A DNA stretch of 64,000 bases from Talpa occidentalis (taxonomy: Eukaryota > Chordata > Mammalia > Eulipotyphla > Talpidae): positions 106,692,615 to 106,756,614 of the forward strand of contig NW_023603184.1 in assembly GCF_014898055.3 (NCBI RefSeq), given 5' to 3'. The notes under the pieces were generated by a model that was given only the letters and a program-made list of their open reading frames with translations, was not told where the DNA came from and made no database searches. The stretch's first letter is position 1. Each line of letters opens with the position of its first letter. Below are positions 1 through 12,099 of this stretch, piece after piece. Both the position numbers and the translations under genes were made by a program.

Positions 1-59
1 GTGCTTCTGACTGTACCCAGTGCTTGTATAAGTAAATAAATAAAATCTTAAAAAAAAAA
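1..59 (+). mobile_element. 3-prime tail of a tRNA-derived SINE cut by the window edge
   Basis: It matches the last ~45 bases of the SINE that recurs through this window: a CTTCTGACTGTACCCAGTGC block, then TGTATAA, TAAA repeats, an AATAAA signal, TCTT and an A-run. Only the tail is inside the window. Confidence 0.85.
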
Positions 60-530
60 TCTAAGTGTGAAAATTAAACAAACCTTTTAAAAGAAAACAT
101 ATGAGAATAACTTTAAAATCTTGAAGTCATCAAAGATTTCTTAAACTGGACACACACAGAATAAATAAACCATAAATGAAAACCCCTGATAAACCGAACT
201 GCATCAAAATTATGAACATTAAAAGACACTGGTAAGGAGTGAAAAAAAACAAGCCACCGGGTGGCAAAAGGCATTTCTAATACATATACCCAATAAAGGA
301 CTCATATTCAAAATAAAGAACTAAACAACAACAACAACAACGAAGTTAAGCAAGCAGAGGGAAAATTGGGTAAAAGACTTTGGGTAAAATATTTCATAGG
401 TAAGAATATCCAAAGGGTCAATAAACATATGAAAAGGTACTTCACTTGTTAGACAGCAGAAAAATAAAAACTAATGAAAACCACAGTATAAATTCAATAC
501 ATCATATTAGCCTTTCAACAGAAAGGTTAA

Positions 531-815
531 AAAATGTTTAAGTCTTATTTATTTATGTTTCATTAATATATTTTCTTACATTATTGTTAATTTCTGGACA
601 ATATTTGATTTCGTTCCTCAGGTGTTGTCCCTGCAGTTCTGCCACACCACAGCATCCGTGATCCATCTCCACAGTCCTTCATGCTCTTCCCTCCCCTGTT
701 CTGACCCCCTCTCCCTGTCCCTTCCCTGCTTGATACCTCAGATATACTATCAGCTTGCAAGTTTTTTTTCCTAACCCTTTTTCAGTATCTCTATATTTCA
801 TATATAAGTGAAATC
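531..815 (-). mobile_element. Truncated L1 3-prime end inserted into the older L1
   Basis: In minus orientation this has the layout of a laurasiatherian L1 3-prime UTR: a T-rich start, then a C-rich block (CCCTCCCC, CCCCCTCTCCC). A 12-base duplication with one mismatch, cagaaaggttaa at 519-530 and cagaatggttaa at 816-827, marks the insertion. Confidence 0.65.
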
Positions 816-1396
816 CAGAATGGTTAATATTTTAAAGAGAGAAAATACCAAATTTGAGTGAGGATGTGGCACATCCACTCCTTCGAAAAACCAGCAGTAT
901 TTATTTACTTGAGTTAAACATATGCATAAGCTAGAAATTCCTATAAGCTAGAAATTCCATCCTTATATAGCCAACTGAACGCATACATATGTTCACCAAT
1001 GTTTGTAGGGGCACTGTTTATAAAAATCCCAAACTGGAAAAACCTAATGTCCATCTACAGTAGAAGGCATAAATTGTGTTATATTCATCCAGTGGAATAT
1101 TGTATAAACATGTGTGTAATTGAAGCTATCATTGCTACACACACAGATATAAATCTCACAAATATAATTTTGAATGAGAAAAGCCAGTCACAAAGTGATT
1201 GTACAAAATGGGACACTGTATCATCGCACTTGTATAAGGACAAAATTGCTCTAGGGTGTTGAAACAGAGGCTGCAGTTACCTTCAGGGAGGATAATGCCT
1301 AGAAAAAGCATGATGCAGGCGGGGCGGGGGATTTGGGGGGGTTCTGGTATGCTAGTAATATGTGACTCCTGATCTGGGTGCTGGTTCCATGCATGA

Positions 1397-1766
1397 ACCT
1401 AAAAATTCAGGAGGCAATTAAAAAGGCAAAGTATGTTTATATGGGATAAAAAATTGCCATTTAGGGAGCATATGTTCAGGTTAGAAACTTAAAATATATC
1501 CCAAGGAGGGACAAAGGTCTGGGGTAGGGGATATAGAGAGAAAATGGAGGCTCAGGTCTAGGGGTCAGGTATAGGGGTCACAAAGTAAAAGTAGGTAAAA
1601 GTTCACTTCAATCAGTCTTGTGAAGTAGGACATTCTTTTTTGTGGGTGGTTTGGCCCAGTGTAGGGATTTGACCCAATTTAAAGAGGTCAGTAAAGTGGC
1701 TTTTTCTGCCATGACTTGCTCTGGCCCTATTTCAAAATGGCTCCAGTGACATCAATCTTTCACATT
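1397..1766. mobile_element. Unclassified ~370 bp segment inside the old L1 3-prime UTR
   Basis: The L1 3-prime UTR breaks after 'ggttccatg' and resumes at 'gtgtgttcac', leaving ~370 bp that do not belong to it. The segment is purine-rich in its first half (repeated aggtctaggggtcagg-like words near 1555-1580) and ends 'cctatttcaaaatggctccagtgacatc', which has the feel of a retroviral LTR end. I see no clear target duplication and no tRNA promoter boxes, so the class is unknown. Confidence 0.4.
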
Positions 1767-1860
1767 TAAGTGTGTTCACTTTATGAAAATTCATCAAGCT
1801 GTCAGATTATGATTTCTGTTTGTATGTTATAAAAATGGACCTACCATTAAAAATCAATAA

Positions 1861-2310
1861 CACAATAAGTATAATTATTGGATTTCCCAGCTAACAGGAT
1901 TCTGTATACAATTTAGATTTTGCCCATCAGGAAGTAAGATTTGGAAAGTAAAAGGAAAATGGAGGCTATTTTCTCTGCCTGTTAGTTGTTGATGGGTGTG
2001 GCACATTAGATGCGATTTTTCAGTGGTCAAATTTTAGATGCTTCTGTGATATCCCAGCTCCATTTGTGAGAAGTGGCTGCTATGGTGACCTCAGTCCCCA
2101 TAGTTTCCTAACATCTAGATCACAGCTGTGTGATTTCATCTGGAAACCTAAGTGCAGCCCTTTAACTTCTCTAATGGATTTGTAAGCATAAAATTCGTTG
2201 GATACAATACCTACGGTGAAATCAGTACAATACCTACTGAATCCCAGTTGATATATCAACTAGTGACACATCTGAGGAACAATGTAGTGGGGTTACAGAT
2301 GGCTTTAAAA
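1861..2310. other. No gene or repeat recognised
   Basis: AT-rich unique-looking DNA with stops in all frames. I recognise no conserved motif. Confidence 0.5.
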
Positions 2311-2322
2311 GTTTTGAAAAAG

Positions 2323-2564
2323 GGGCCTCCCTGGTGGCACAGAGGGTTAAGCGTCAGCACTATGAAGCTATCCCTGGCCAGGTAGGTGACCCACATGGAG
2401 CAGCAGACCTCTCCTGTCTCTCCCACTGCTCCCCTCAGCAGTGTATTTCAGTTAATCTGCCTGTTCTGCTCCACACTCTGTCTCTGGTGAATCCTCTCAC
2501 CACCCCCACCTCTGGCCTGCACCCCAGCTCTTGCATGCATAAATAAATATATCTTTAAAAAAAA
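2323..2564 (+). mobile_element. tRNA-derived SINE, older subfamily
   Basis: It starts GGGCCTCCCTGGTGGCACAG (A-box region). The middle is damaged and has lost most of the B box. It carries the diagnostic CCCCTCAGCAGTGTATTTCAG and CTCTGGTGAATCCTCTCAC blocks and ends in an ATAAATATATCTTT plus A tail. Flanks ttttgaaaaag (2312-2322) and tcttgaaaaag (2565-2575) are a near-perfect target duplication. Confidence 0.85.
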
Positions 2565-3022
2565 TCTTGAAAAAGGAAACTACCATTGTCAATTCTATCA
2601 CCTAGGAAAGTCTCATCATGAGAAAATTCTGCTTTATGCCTACCCTAAATCTATTTTGAAGCACTGTTAAAGCCATTTACTTTGGAGGATACGTTGGTTT
2701 CTTCTGCCATTGTCCTCTCTTCACAAGCAAGATAATACCAGTTCTTTGAACTTTACATGTTCTGCAACTCTTCCCAGCTGCGGCTATTTGAATAAAGCTC
2801 TCACATAATGACCGCTTCTTCAGGCAGGATTAACTGTCCCTTTCTTTTGGTTATACTCCCAGGTTTGCACTTGCTTATCTCACCAAAGCCCTTCATATCT
2901 GACTCAAGTTTGCTTATGGCAAGCCCAGTGTCATGTTATTATTAGCCAAAATTTCCCATGGATTGAGGTAGACTTGCAGAAGGTAGAAACATGAAAAGTG
3001 TCAACAAAAGGTAAGAGTTTTT

Positions 3023-3335
3023 TTTTTTTTTTAAACTATTTTTTTGTGTGTGTGTGTTTTTTAAGATTTATTTATTTATTTATTTATACAAGCACTGGGT
3101 ACAGTCAGAAGTGCGGGAGGGTGAGAGAATTCACCAGAGCCAGAGCGGGGAGCAGAGCAGGCAGAAGGACCGAAGTACACTGCTGAGGGGAGCAGCAGGC
3201 GGCAGGAGAGGTCTGCGCGCCATGTGGGACCCTCCTCCGGTGGCCGGGATGCAGCCGGGGATCGAACCAGCGCTGCAGAGGCTGCGGGCAGCTTCGCAAC
3301 CCAGCGCTCAACCGCTGTGCCACTGGGGAGGCCCC
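3023..3335 (-). mobile_element. tRNA-derived SINE, young subfamily with CCGGCCACCGGAGG insert
   Basis: Reading the minus strand from 3335: GGGGCCTCCCC head, a GGTTCGATCCCCGG B box near 3258-3271, the extra CCGGCCACCGGAGG block, and the ATAAATAAATAAATCTT tail. The duplication aaaaggtaagagttttt is perfect (3006-3022 and 3336-3352). The tail side carries a short TG tract. Confidence 0.9.
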
Positions 3336-3485
3336 AAAAGGTAAGAGTTTTTAACCTGGTCATTTGATACAGAACAGTATCTAGCAAAACAGCTTATGAA
3401 CAATGAAAATCAGCAATCTGAAATAAAATTAGTTAATAGAGAAAGAGGGATTATTAGAAGAATCTTAGAAATAGTCTACACATAG

Positions 3486-3769
3486 GGCCTCCCCTGGTGG
3501 CGCGGAGGTTGAGCGTTGGGCTGTGAAGCTGCCTGCAGCCTCTGCAGTGCCGGTTCAATTCCCAACCACCTGCGAGGGTCCCACATGGCGCGCAGACCTC
3601 TCCTGCCGCCCGCTGCTCCCCTCAGCAGTGTACTTCATCCGTCTGCCTGCTCTGCTCCCCACTCTGGCTCTGGTGAATTCTCTCACCCTCCCACGCTTCT
3701 GACTGTACCCAGTGCTTGTATAAATAAATAAATAAATCTTAAAAAAAAAAAAAGATGTCATTAAAAATA
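3486..3769 (+). mobile_element. tRNA-derived SINE, young subfamily without the insert
   Basis: The head GGCCTCCCCTGGTGGCGC leads to a degraded B box (GGTTCAATTCCC), the AGCAGTGTACTTCATCCGTC core, and TAAATAAATAAATCTT plus an A tail. The 16-base duplication aatagtctacacatag is perfect at 3470-3485 and 3770-3785. Confidence 0.92.
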
Positions 3770-3854
3770 AATAGTCTACACATAGCAGGACACTGAAACT
3801 CAGATATGAGTCCAGGCTTCTAGTCAGGGCTTATTTTGAAAACTCGTACTATTC

Positions 3855-4285
3855 AGATGTGGCTCTCAGACTAGTACCAGAATTACTGGGTGGAGAACTT
3901 GTTAAAAATGTAGACTCTCGGGTCTCAAGTTCCACCTGCCTTTTTTTTTTTTTTTTTTTTTAAGATTTATGCATTCATGCATGCAAGAACTAGGGTAAAG
4001 ACCAGATGTGCAGGAGGGTGAGAGGATTCACCAGAGACAGAGCGGGGAACAGAACAGGCAGACTGACTGAAATACACTGCTGAGGGGAGCAGTGGGCAAG
4101 ACAGGAGAGCTCTGCCTCGCCATGTGGGTATATCCCCGGCCAGCCGAGATAGAACTCGTGCTGCAGAGGCTGTGGACAGCTTCACATCACTGCACTCAAC
4201 TGGCTGTGCCATCAGGGAGGCCTCCACATGCTTTTTTAACTAAACTTCTGGTTCATTTGTATGCATGTTCAGTTTTGGGAAGCTA
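3855..4285 (+). mobile_element. MER5A-like hAT DNA transposon split by a SINE
   Basis: The left part (about 3855-3945) reads like MER5A: agaattactgggtggagaac, then ttgttaaaaatgtagactctcggg. The right part (about 4235-4285) continues with aacttctggttcatttgtatgcatgttcag, ending ttttgggaagc. The SINE at 3946-4222 separates the halves, so the transposon is older. It is non-autonomous and encodes nothing. Confidence 0.65.
3946..4222 (-). mobile_element. tRNA-derived SINE, older subfamily, nested in the MER5A-like element
   Basis: In minus orientation it runs from GGAGGCCTCCCTGATGGCACAG to a TGCATGCATGAATGCATAAATCTT plus A tail, with the CAGCAGTGTATTTCAGTCAG core. The target duplication is tccacctgccttttt (3931-3945) against tccacatgctttttt (4223-4237), 13 of 15 matching. 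Confidence 0.85.
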
Positions 4286-4299
4286 TAAGTAAAAGTACC

Positions 4300-4984
4300 C
4301 ACAGATTATTGTTGTGCTATTTAAAATCATGCCTAAATTATATTACATAGAAAACTTCATTTCTATAGAGCAAGACCTGTATTATTATAGGTCCTAGTTT
4401 AATAGATAAGCTGAATAACCAGATTAAGGAAACAGAAAAACTCTCTCTAATGATCTCTTGAAACAGAGGGCATTTGAGCTGTGCCAGTTTTTAATGTACC
4501 CATTCAGATTTTAATCCGATAGAAAAATTAATAGCCTATTTGGTGGTAGCATGTCCTGCAAAAATAAGTGTAATAAAATGAAAGTATTTAAATGGATATT
4601 TAAACTATGCAGTCATCAGTGATTTAGTTTTCAATTACATGAAGGTAATTACACTAGAATCTACCTCATTCACCCTCTGTGAGAAAATGCTGGAGTGTTG
4701 TAATAAGCTGAAGCTTTCAGGCCATGACTGATCTCCACTCCTTCCTTGTTGGCCAAGACCTGAATTCATTTACTTTAAGCAGTTTAGGGTGTATGCTAGG
4801 AATATAAATGATGGAAACACCCTTTGTGACCCTTCTCACAAAGGAAGTTGCCTCCTCATTAAGGGCACATGTGAGGCAACAGGCCCAGCCTCTCAGTACT
4901 GGGAGGGCTCGCCCAGAGTGATTTGGCCAGGAGAGAAGGGCGGGTCAGTGGCACAGGTGAGCTCCAGGGCTGGGCTTTGCCTAT
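4300..4984. other. No gene or repeat recognised
   Basis: AT-rich spacer with short stop-limited frames only. Confidence 0.5.
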
Positions 4985-5170
4985 AATATTGGTTCTCAAA
5001 GTTAGAGTGTAGAGGAAGGTTTCTGGAGTGCTGATAATGTTCTAATTCTTGGTCTGGGTGCTAGTTCCATGGGTGTGTTCAGTTCATGAAAATTCACTGA
5101 GACGTTCACTTACAAGAAACGCATTTCCTATATGCGTGTTATACAGCAATGAAAGATTTTAAAAATGCAT
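4985..5170 (+). mobile_element. Ancient L1 3-prime UTR fragment
   Basis: It carries the old-L1 3-prime signature: ttctggagtgctgataatgttc, cttggtctgggtgctagttc, catgggtgtgttcagttcatg, aaaattcactgag, tgttatacagcaatgaaag. This is the same UTR type as at 1371-1396 plus 1767-1850, but here it is uninterrupted, so it serves as an internal reference for the insertion at 1397. Confidence 0.7.
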
Positions 5171-5780
5171 AGAGTTGCCTGAGAGCAGATTTCTATCCTT
5201 TCTCCCTCCTATTTCATTGCAGGTCGTCTGTGTTCTTTACTTTGAAAAGTACAACCCAGAGCAACATAGGGGGCTGCAATCATGGATGACTGATGAGTGA
5301 GCTTCTCTAACCAACAACACATTCCTAGAACTGGACAAGTAAAACCAAAACAATAATGTCTAATGCAGGTGAACTATATTTTAGGTACTGCAGTATAAAT
5401 ACATTCTTCCAGTCTTCATAACAAGGACAATGCTATCTATGCCCCTTTGCCAGGTGAGGCACATGGTACCCATAGGGGAGGCTGGGCTGAGAGCCCATGC
5501 CAAGCCAATCAGAACTAAATTCAACTCTATTTTCACCAGTAACACCGTTGGGCTTCTAGAAGATGCAAGTATGTCACAAGAACAGCCCGAGGGAGCGAGA
5601 GAGGACAATGAAAGGACATATGACTCTAACAAGGTAGTAGACAGTCATTAAGGGCAGATTGCAAATAGGCACCTCTGGTCTTTTAGACTCTTCTGCAAAT
5701 AGATGGCAGTTTCTCAGAGGTAGTGCCCAAAGCCCAAATTCATGGAACTACCAAGCACCTGGAGAGAGTTCTGGACAATA
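5171..5780. other. No gene or repeat recognised
   Basis: Moderate GC, no repeat signature. Frames of 73 and 83 codons overlap on opposite strands and look like chance. Confidence 0.45.
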
Positions 5781-5781
5781 T

Positions 5782-5948
5782 CCCAAACTTGGCTGAACAT
5801 CAGAATCATCTTCGGAAGGTCTGAAACATACAAATTCCCTTGCTCCACTCTAGAGATCCAAATTCAGTAAATTTGGGGTGAGGCCTGAAAGCTCTTTAAA
5901 AACCAGCCCAGGTAATTCTGATGATCATTGAGGTTTGGGAACCACTAT
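5782..5948 (+). mobile_element. MER5A-like hAT DNA transposon fragment
   Basis: The reading cccaaacttggctgaacatc, agaatcatcttcggaagg, attcagtaaatttggggtga, ggcctgaaagct, and the terminal ggtttgggaaccac is typical of MER5A-family hAT non-autonomous elements. No coding capacity. Confidence 0.75.
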
Positions 5949-6232
5949 TATAGTTGTGCCGACCACATTAAAGAGTCAGACTTTGACTGACCTTGGTAGT
6001 AGTTCGCCAGTCAACCAGAGGAAAGCAAAGGACCTGTTTTGGGGTGTCCTCAAACTGAATAAATGTAACATGTCAGAACAAGAAACAACAAAATAAAAGG
6101 AGATTTGCTATCACAAGATGGTAGTTGTGTCTGGTTAGGCCTGCAAATTAAAGGTGTCCACTTATTGTGTCCCAGGCTCTAAGAGTTTCTCCCTCTAGCC
6201 TATACACAAGGAAGTCATCTAAGGTATTTTTT

Positions 6233-6498
6233 TTTTTTAAGATTTATTTATTTATTTATACAAGTGCTGGGTACAATCAGAAGCGTGGGAGGGTGAGAGA
6301 ATTCACCAGAGCCAGAGCGGGGAACAGAACAGGCAGACTGACGAAATACACTGCTGAGGGGAGCAGTGGGTGGCAGGAGAGGCCTGTGCACCATGTGGGA
6401 CCCTTGCCCGGTAGCCGGGGATCTAACCGGCACTGCAGAAGCTGCGGGCAGCTTCGCAGCCCAGTGCTCAACCACTGCACCACCAGCGGAGGCCCCAA
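6233..6498 (-). mobile_element. tRNA-derived SINE, young subfamily without the insert
   Basis: Minus orientation: GGGGCCTCCGCTGGTGGTGCAG head, a B-box relic GGTTAGATCCCCGG, the GCAGTGTATTTCGTCAGTC core and the ATAAATAAATAAATCTT tail. Duplication aaggtatttttt at 6221-6232 and 6499-6510. Confidence 0.9.
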
Positions 6499-6644
6499 AA
6501 GGTATTTTTTAAAAGATATTATTAAAATAGGAACATAAACAGCAAAGCAATTTAGTATCTCAGATCTCAATCAGAAATCCTTGGTCTAAGCTATTTTTAG
6601 CATAGATGTTGAGAATTTTGAATAGAGCAAAATGGATTTTGTGA

Positions 6645-6935
6645 AAATTTTTTTTAATTATGTATTTTTCTTGAGGTAAAGTTGGTTTACAACACTGTAT
6701 ATGATCTAGAGGTACATATTACCATGCCCCACCCACTATGAATGCACCCAAAATCCTCCACTACAGTCCACTGGATCCCCTCTCCATTTTGCTCTACACC
6801 CTCCACATTTCACATCTGGTAACTCAATTTTATAGTCAGATTGCTAGGGTTTGTTTGGTTTGGTTTTGTGTTTCTGTGTTTTGCTTCTTTGCATTCCATA
6901 TGTGGGTAAAATCATCTGGCATTTGTGGACTTTGC
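6645..6935 (-). mobile_element. Truncated L1 3-prime end
   Basis: The + strand shows cttgaggtaaagttggttta, caacactgtatatgatctag, then a C-rich region and gcattccatatgtgggtaaa. Read on the minus strand this is the laurasiatherian L1 3-prime UTR. There are no open frames and the boundaries are approximate. Confidence 0.7.
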
Positions 6936-6959
6936 AAAAATTTAAGACAATTGTACTGA

Positions 6960-8590
6960 AGGGTAACAAATTACAAGGGAATCCTTCCTTACCCTGATCA
7001 ACCTTAATTGGTTTATTCTAGATTTAAACTATGACCTTGAACAACCTAGACTTCCATTTCACCCCAGTGGTGAAAGTAGAGAGGTGATTATGTACAGTCA
7101 ATAACTTCCCTATCTCATCTGTCAAATAGAATAAATAGCTAAAACTGATAAGTTGATAAAGTACTTTTTTTATTGGAGAGTTAATAACTTACTCTAAACT
7201 AGACTTTAATTACTGAACATTGCTAACAACTGACATATGAATTAATTACCTTAAATCACTGCCAAGTTTAATCCCCCTACAAGTTTAAAGGAGAATTTAA
7301 CAGCACTCCAACCTAGAGAAAATATTAATGCCATAAATGATAGAACACAATTAAATCTATTATTCATCAGTATAAATGTAATGAGCAATAAAATAAGTCT
7401 AGAATTATAACTGGGTTTATAAAAAACACCCAAAACATGTTGTCATCCTAAGTTCTTCTCTTATTTAAGAAAATAACCCTTGTGCCTCATTTGTAGATCA
7501 AATTTTCATATTTTATTACTTTCTACTTGTGGAAATGGAATAAAGAGCTCTTTTAACCAATAAATACATTCTGGGCTCAAACACTAGAGAAATGATCAAT
7601 CTCCATGAATTTCATTAAAAGTTAATATTACTTTTCTGGATAAAAACAAAAAAAAATGAGGTCACAAAGGGGAAATTAAAACACCTATTAAGAGATTAAG
7701 GAGCCCCTTTGTGTATCTTCAGTTTCCCAGTGTATTTAGATTTCTATTTCCTGTCTGGGTGAAAGACCTCTAAAGGGAAAATGTATCCTTTGAATATTAG
7801 TTTTGCCCAATATTGCAAAAGAAAAGGGTACCACAGTTTAGTTTAGAGAACAGTAACCTAAACTAATCGCCCCCCCTCAACCCCCCCCATTTTACAGCAG
7901 TAAGTTCAGGAACAGAAAAGTGAAATGCCTTGTGTCACTTAAGCAATAACATAATAAAGAATTTAGGTTTTCTTAAGCCTAGATCAATGCTCTTTTCTGA
8001 TTCTTTAGAAATTGAGCCTCCCACCTCTCAACTTGATATCACTAAATAAAGCTTTGGGATTTGTTGGCAGACAGTAAACTGAGTATCTTAGGGAACTAGC
8101 TCAGACTCTCCCAAGAGGTCACCTTCCATTCTGAGATTGAAGATGTCACAGAGGGCTTGTCAAGGTACAAATGGGATAAAAGTGGGTCATGTTAGACAAT
8201 TCCGAGGCCATCACCCTCCTTTCGTCATGGTTTAATGACTAAACATTTTCAGCTTTACCTGATTCTAGTCCTTTAATTACAATATGATAATAAAAGAAGG
8301 AAGCTATCATGCACGGATTTGCAGGACAGGTCTCAAATCTAGCACTTGTCAGACTTATATATCATAAGCATCTAGAACATATGAAACGTTACATCCTCAA
8401 CATCAAAAGGGATGTGCTGAAGATATGTTCCAAAGTTTATATATCTGATGGAGTTTATGCTCGGGACTCAGCTGCGTACCATGAATGACACAAGACAAAA
8501 ATTTGATAGATTCTTTAAGAAAATCGATTTTAAATAAGAATATTTAAAAAAACAGGGAAATATTATCACGTGATATCAAATGATATAAAA
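6960..8590. other. Intergenic, mostly unrecognised
   Basis: AT-rich DNA with no supported gene. A weak minus-oriented MIR-like stretch lies near 7895-7990 (ttttacagcagtaag, then ccttgtgtcacttaagc), too decayed to call with confidence. Confidence 0.4.
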
Positions 8591-8640
8591 AATTGGTGAA
8601 AGAGCTACTAAAACTTTTTAGAAATCCACACAGGATTTTT

Positions 8641-9015
<375 letters not shown>

Positions 9016-9064
9016 TAATAAAATACCAAATAAATCTCACAGTTATAATTCAAATCTGAAAGTA

Positions 9065-9341
9065 TTTATTTATTTATTTTAAAGATTTCTTTATTTATTT
9101 ATTTATACAAGCACTGGGTATAGTCAGGAGCGCGGGAGGGTGAGAGAATTCACCAGAGCCAGAGCAGGGAACAGAGCTGGCAGACTGACGAAATACACTG
9201 CTGAGGGGAACAGCGGGCGGCAGGAGAGGTCTACATGTTAGGTGAGACCCTCGCTGGGGGCTGGGGATCGAACCGGCACTGCAGAGGCTGTGGGCAGCTT
9301 CGCAGCCCAGCGCTCAACCGCTGCACCACCAGGGGAGGCCC
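9065..9341 (-). mobile_element. tRNA-derived SINE, young subfamily
   Basis: Minus orientation: GGGGCCTCCCCTGGTGGTGCAG head with an intact A-box region, GCCGGTTCGATCCCCAG B box near 9262-9278, the CAGCAGTGTATTTCGTCAG core and a TATAAATAAATAAATAAAG tail. No convincing target duplication. Confidence 0.88.
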
Positions 9342-9344
9342 CCA

Positions 9345-12095
9345 CACAGCATTTTTAATGTATGTTAATTTTTTACCATTTTGAAACAGAATTTGGAGCA
9401 GGAGTCAGGATTGTCTCTTACATTTGTGGGACCAAGGGCAAGAGTATAAATGGAATGTGTATTCCAAATGTCCAATTATGTAAAAGTTATACATCTAACT
9501 ATTAAATAAAATACATTTTACTTTCTTAACTTGATAACTCTATCTTCCTCATGACCTAAAGGTCAAATTTAAATGTGTAATTCTTGGACTTTTGAAATTC
9601 TGCACCAAGACAAGGAGGCAGGAGCTACCTGGGCCCTAGCCTGAAGCTGCTCCCTTCTCTTCCCACCCCTGGTTCTGACTGAGAGGGGCCTGTCATGCAT
9701 GAGTGTGGATGCCCAGCCGACACATCCCTACTCTGTGCACATCTCTTTAAGAAAAAAGGCAGCTCCTCTTGGTCACCTGCAGGCTGAGGAGTGAACACAA
9801 TGGTGGCATGGTTAGCCCTTACAGGACAGGAATGGGAGAAAATATAGGCAGACCTTGGAAGTAGGCTTGGAACATTTGGGCAAAGAATTCTGAGGTGGTC
9901 TGTGATAACCAGATTGTGGTCTAGGAGGGGTCTATGTGGGTTCTGAGTCAGTCCATCCTCTGGCCCCCCAATTTCCTCAACCCATAGTGAGGGCCACAGT
10001 CAGGGAGTGTCAGAGCAGGGCCCTCAAAACTCTAAACGTGGTATCAGCACATTCTGGAATGTGATAATTAGTCTAAGGCACGGATTCCTGGCACATACCT
10101 CAGGCCTGCTTCAGCAGGAGGAGGAGACCAGACCAAGCTTGTTCAGACAGGGAAGATGGATCATGCCTGGTTTACCCTGGAGGGTTCACAGGAGTTTATC
10201 AATTCTTGGCAAGCAGCACAGCCCAATCTGGGAGAGTCTGTCCCGATTTGGATGCCAGTTTAGTTAATGATTTAAAGGGGTACTCACCTTTTCACTTTAT
10301 GAAGAAAATCTCTGCAAGATTCTGATTTTACTTTTATCAGAGCCACTGAATTTCTTGCTTATCTTCCTTGTTATGACTCCTACTCCCTCACCAGCTCTCC
10401 CTGTCCTTGCTGTCCGCCCCTCATTAGGGTTGAGGATCTCAGCAGTAATCCTGATAGGTATCCTCATCCCCTGAGTCCTCCATCCATTCCTGTTTTCTTA
10501 ATCTCCACCCCTGAATGAAATCTACGGTGTACTTTGTGTTTTCGCTCCCCAACAGAAAAAATTTGGAACTCTGTCAAGCCAATGTCAGCTGACTTGGTGC
10601 CAGCAGAGTCCTCACTACTAAAAGGCAATTCTCTGATTTTTCAACCAGGGTATATGCTTCCTAGGGCACACCTCACAGCTCCTTTTCGAAATCTTTCCTA
10701 CTTCTCTCAGGCCCAAATTCTTCCTTTTGCATATAATTTCCTACCTTGCTTAATGAAGAAGTTAAGATTCTACAATGTAAACCCCCCTCTTTCTGCTTCT
10801 TGTCTACTAAGGAATATTTAAAGAAGATACTTCCTCTTCTTCATTCTCATTTCAAAGGAAGAAGGGAACCCCTTCCTTTCCAGGGTCTGTTTTCCTCTTG
10901 GTCCTGGAGCCTGTATGAATATTGCATCTCACATATTTGGTCTTTTCTCTGTTCTGCATATTCTATTTCTATTATGCCAAATTTCATTACCTCAAAATAT
11001 CCATTTTTTGACCCCTCTTCTACTTCTTCTATCCCAATCTTTCAGCACCATCCTGGCTCACTTCCATCACTATTGAGTTTAGATGCATTGTCCACCAGTT
11101 TGAACACTTTTTTAAATAGAAGTATCAACCCCCTTGTCCTTTGATCCTTCTGCTCCATCTTCTCAGTAATTCCCAAGTTTTATATCAATTCATCACTCAT
11201 TTATCCATTTTCTCAATTCATACTACCCAACCCCCGACATTATTAAAGAACCACATAATTATATAGACAAGTGCTAACATCAATTTTGGTTTTTAACTTC
11301 AGTTAGACTTCAAGGGATAATAATCTTTACATTTGTCTTTCCCGGCTTAATCCCTTCTCTTACTTCCCTTGACAATAAATTCAACCCTGTGGCTATCTCA
11401 ATCCCTATCCTTTAACTCTCTCCCTCCCTTCTTTCCTTTTGCATTTGCAGAAAACAGAAATGCACCTATATTCTTCTTTTCTTTCTCTTTTGCCCCAATC
11501 TAGTCAACTTCATCCTGTTGATGCCCCCGCCCCAGCCTAAACATTTCCTAAACCCACTCTCCCTTCATTTTGTCATTTTCTTGATTCAGGCTCTCATGAT
11601 CTCTGTCTGGCCTCACTCAATTGGGTCCTAAGTGGTATTCACCATACTAGCCTCATTTTTCTCCCATTTATTCTTGCTAGAGCTCTCCTAGGGGACATTC
11701 CTTTAGGAAGAAAAGTAGAGGTTGAGTTGGAGGTTAGGGAGCAAGGAGGAAGGGGAAGTAACAAAAGAGAAAACATCCAGAGTTTAGAAGTCAAAGAGAG
11801 ACAATGAGGGGAAAATAGAAACGCCTGACATTCGAACTTTCTCCCCTGTCTCTTCATAAAATCTTCAGTCAAATCTATACTGCTCACTTTTGCTTTGTTG
11901 AGTTGATTTGCCTTTGGAGAGACATAATAAAGCATTGAGTCCTGCTTTAAGGTGGAATACAGTCCATATGAACATGCAAACCAAGTTCAATTTGGCCTTC
12001 ATTTTTTATTTAAAAATATTTATTTGCTATATAATATCGGGCACATGCTGGAGGGTGAACATAACCAAGGCAGACATAGTCTTGCCTTGAAAGCT
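9345..12095. other. Intergenic, no supported gene
   Basis: Longest frames are 95-132 codons, overlap in different phases and show no recognisable motif. A pyrimidine-rich bias (TTCC, CTCC words) runs through 10300-11640 on the + strand. It may be old repeat or simple unique DNA. Confidence 0.4.
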
Positions 12096-12099
12096 TACA

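Larger units (their letters stand above)
60..1860 (+). mobile_element. Ancient L1 (L1M-type) 3-prime ORF2 and 3-prime UTR remnant, with two nested insertions
   Basis: The DNA reads like the 3-prime part of an old mammalian L1 on the + strand. There is a segment like 'ataaaggactcatattcaaaataaagaact', then the 'aatggaatattgtataaacatg'-like block near 1090, then the 3-prime UTR ending 'gatctgggtgctggttccatg' near 1371-1396. That UTR resumes at 1767 with 'gtgtgttcactttatgaaaattcatcaag'. Every frame is riddled with stops. A second L1 tail interrupts it at 531-815 and an unclassified segment at about 1397-1766. Assignment is from remembered family features, not an alignment. Confidence 0.7.

Noticed and set aside
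3048..3387. 98-103-codon frames in a SINE
   Set aside because: The same peptides (for example PLCHWGGPKR, LPSAVYF) recur in each SINE copy in either orientation. They are shadows of the repeat.
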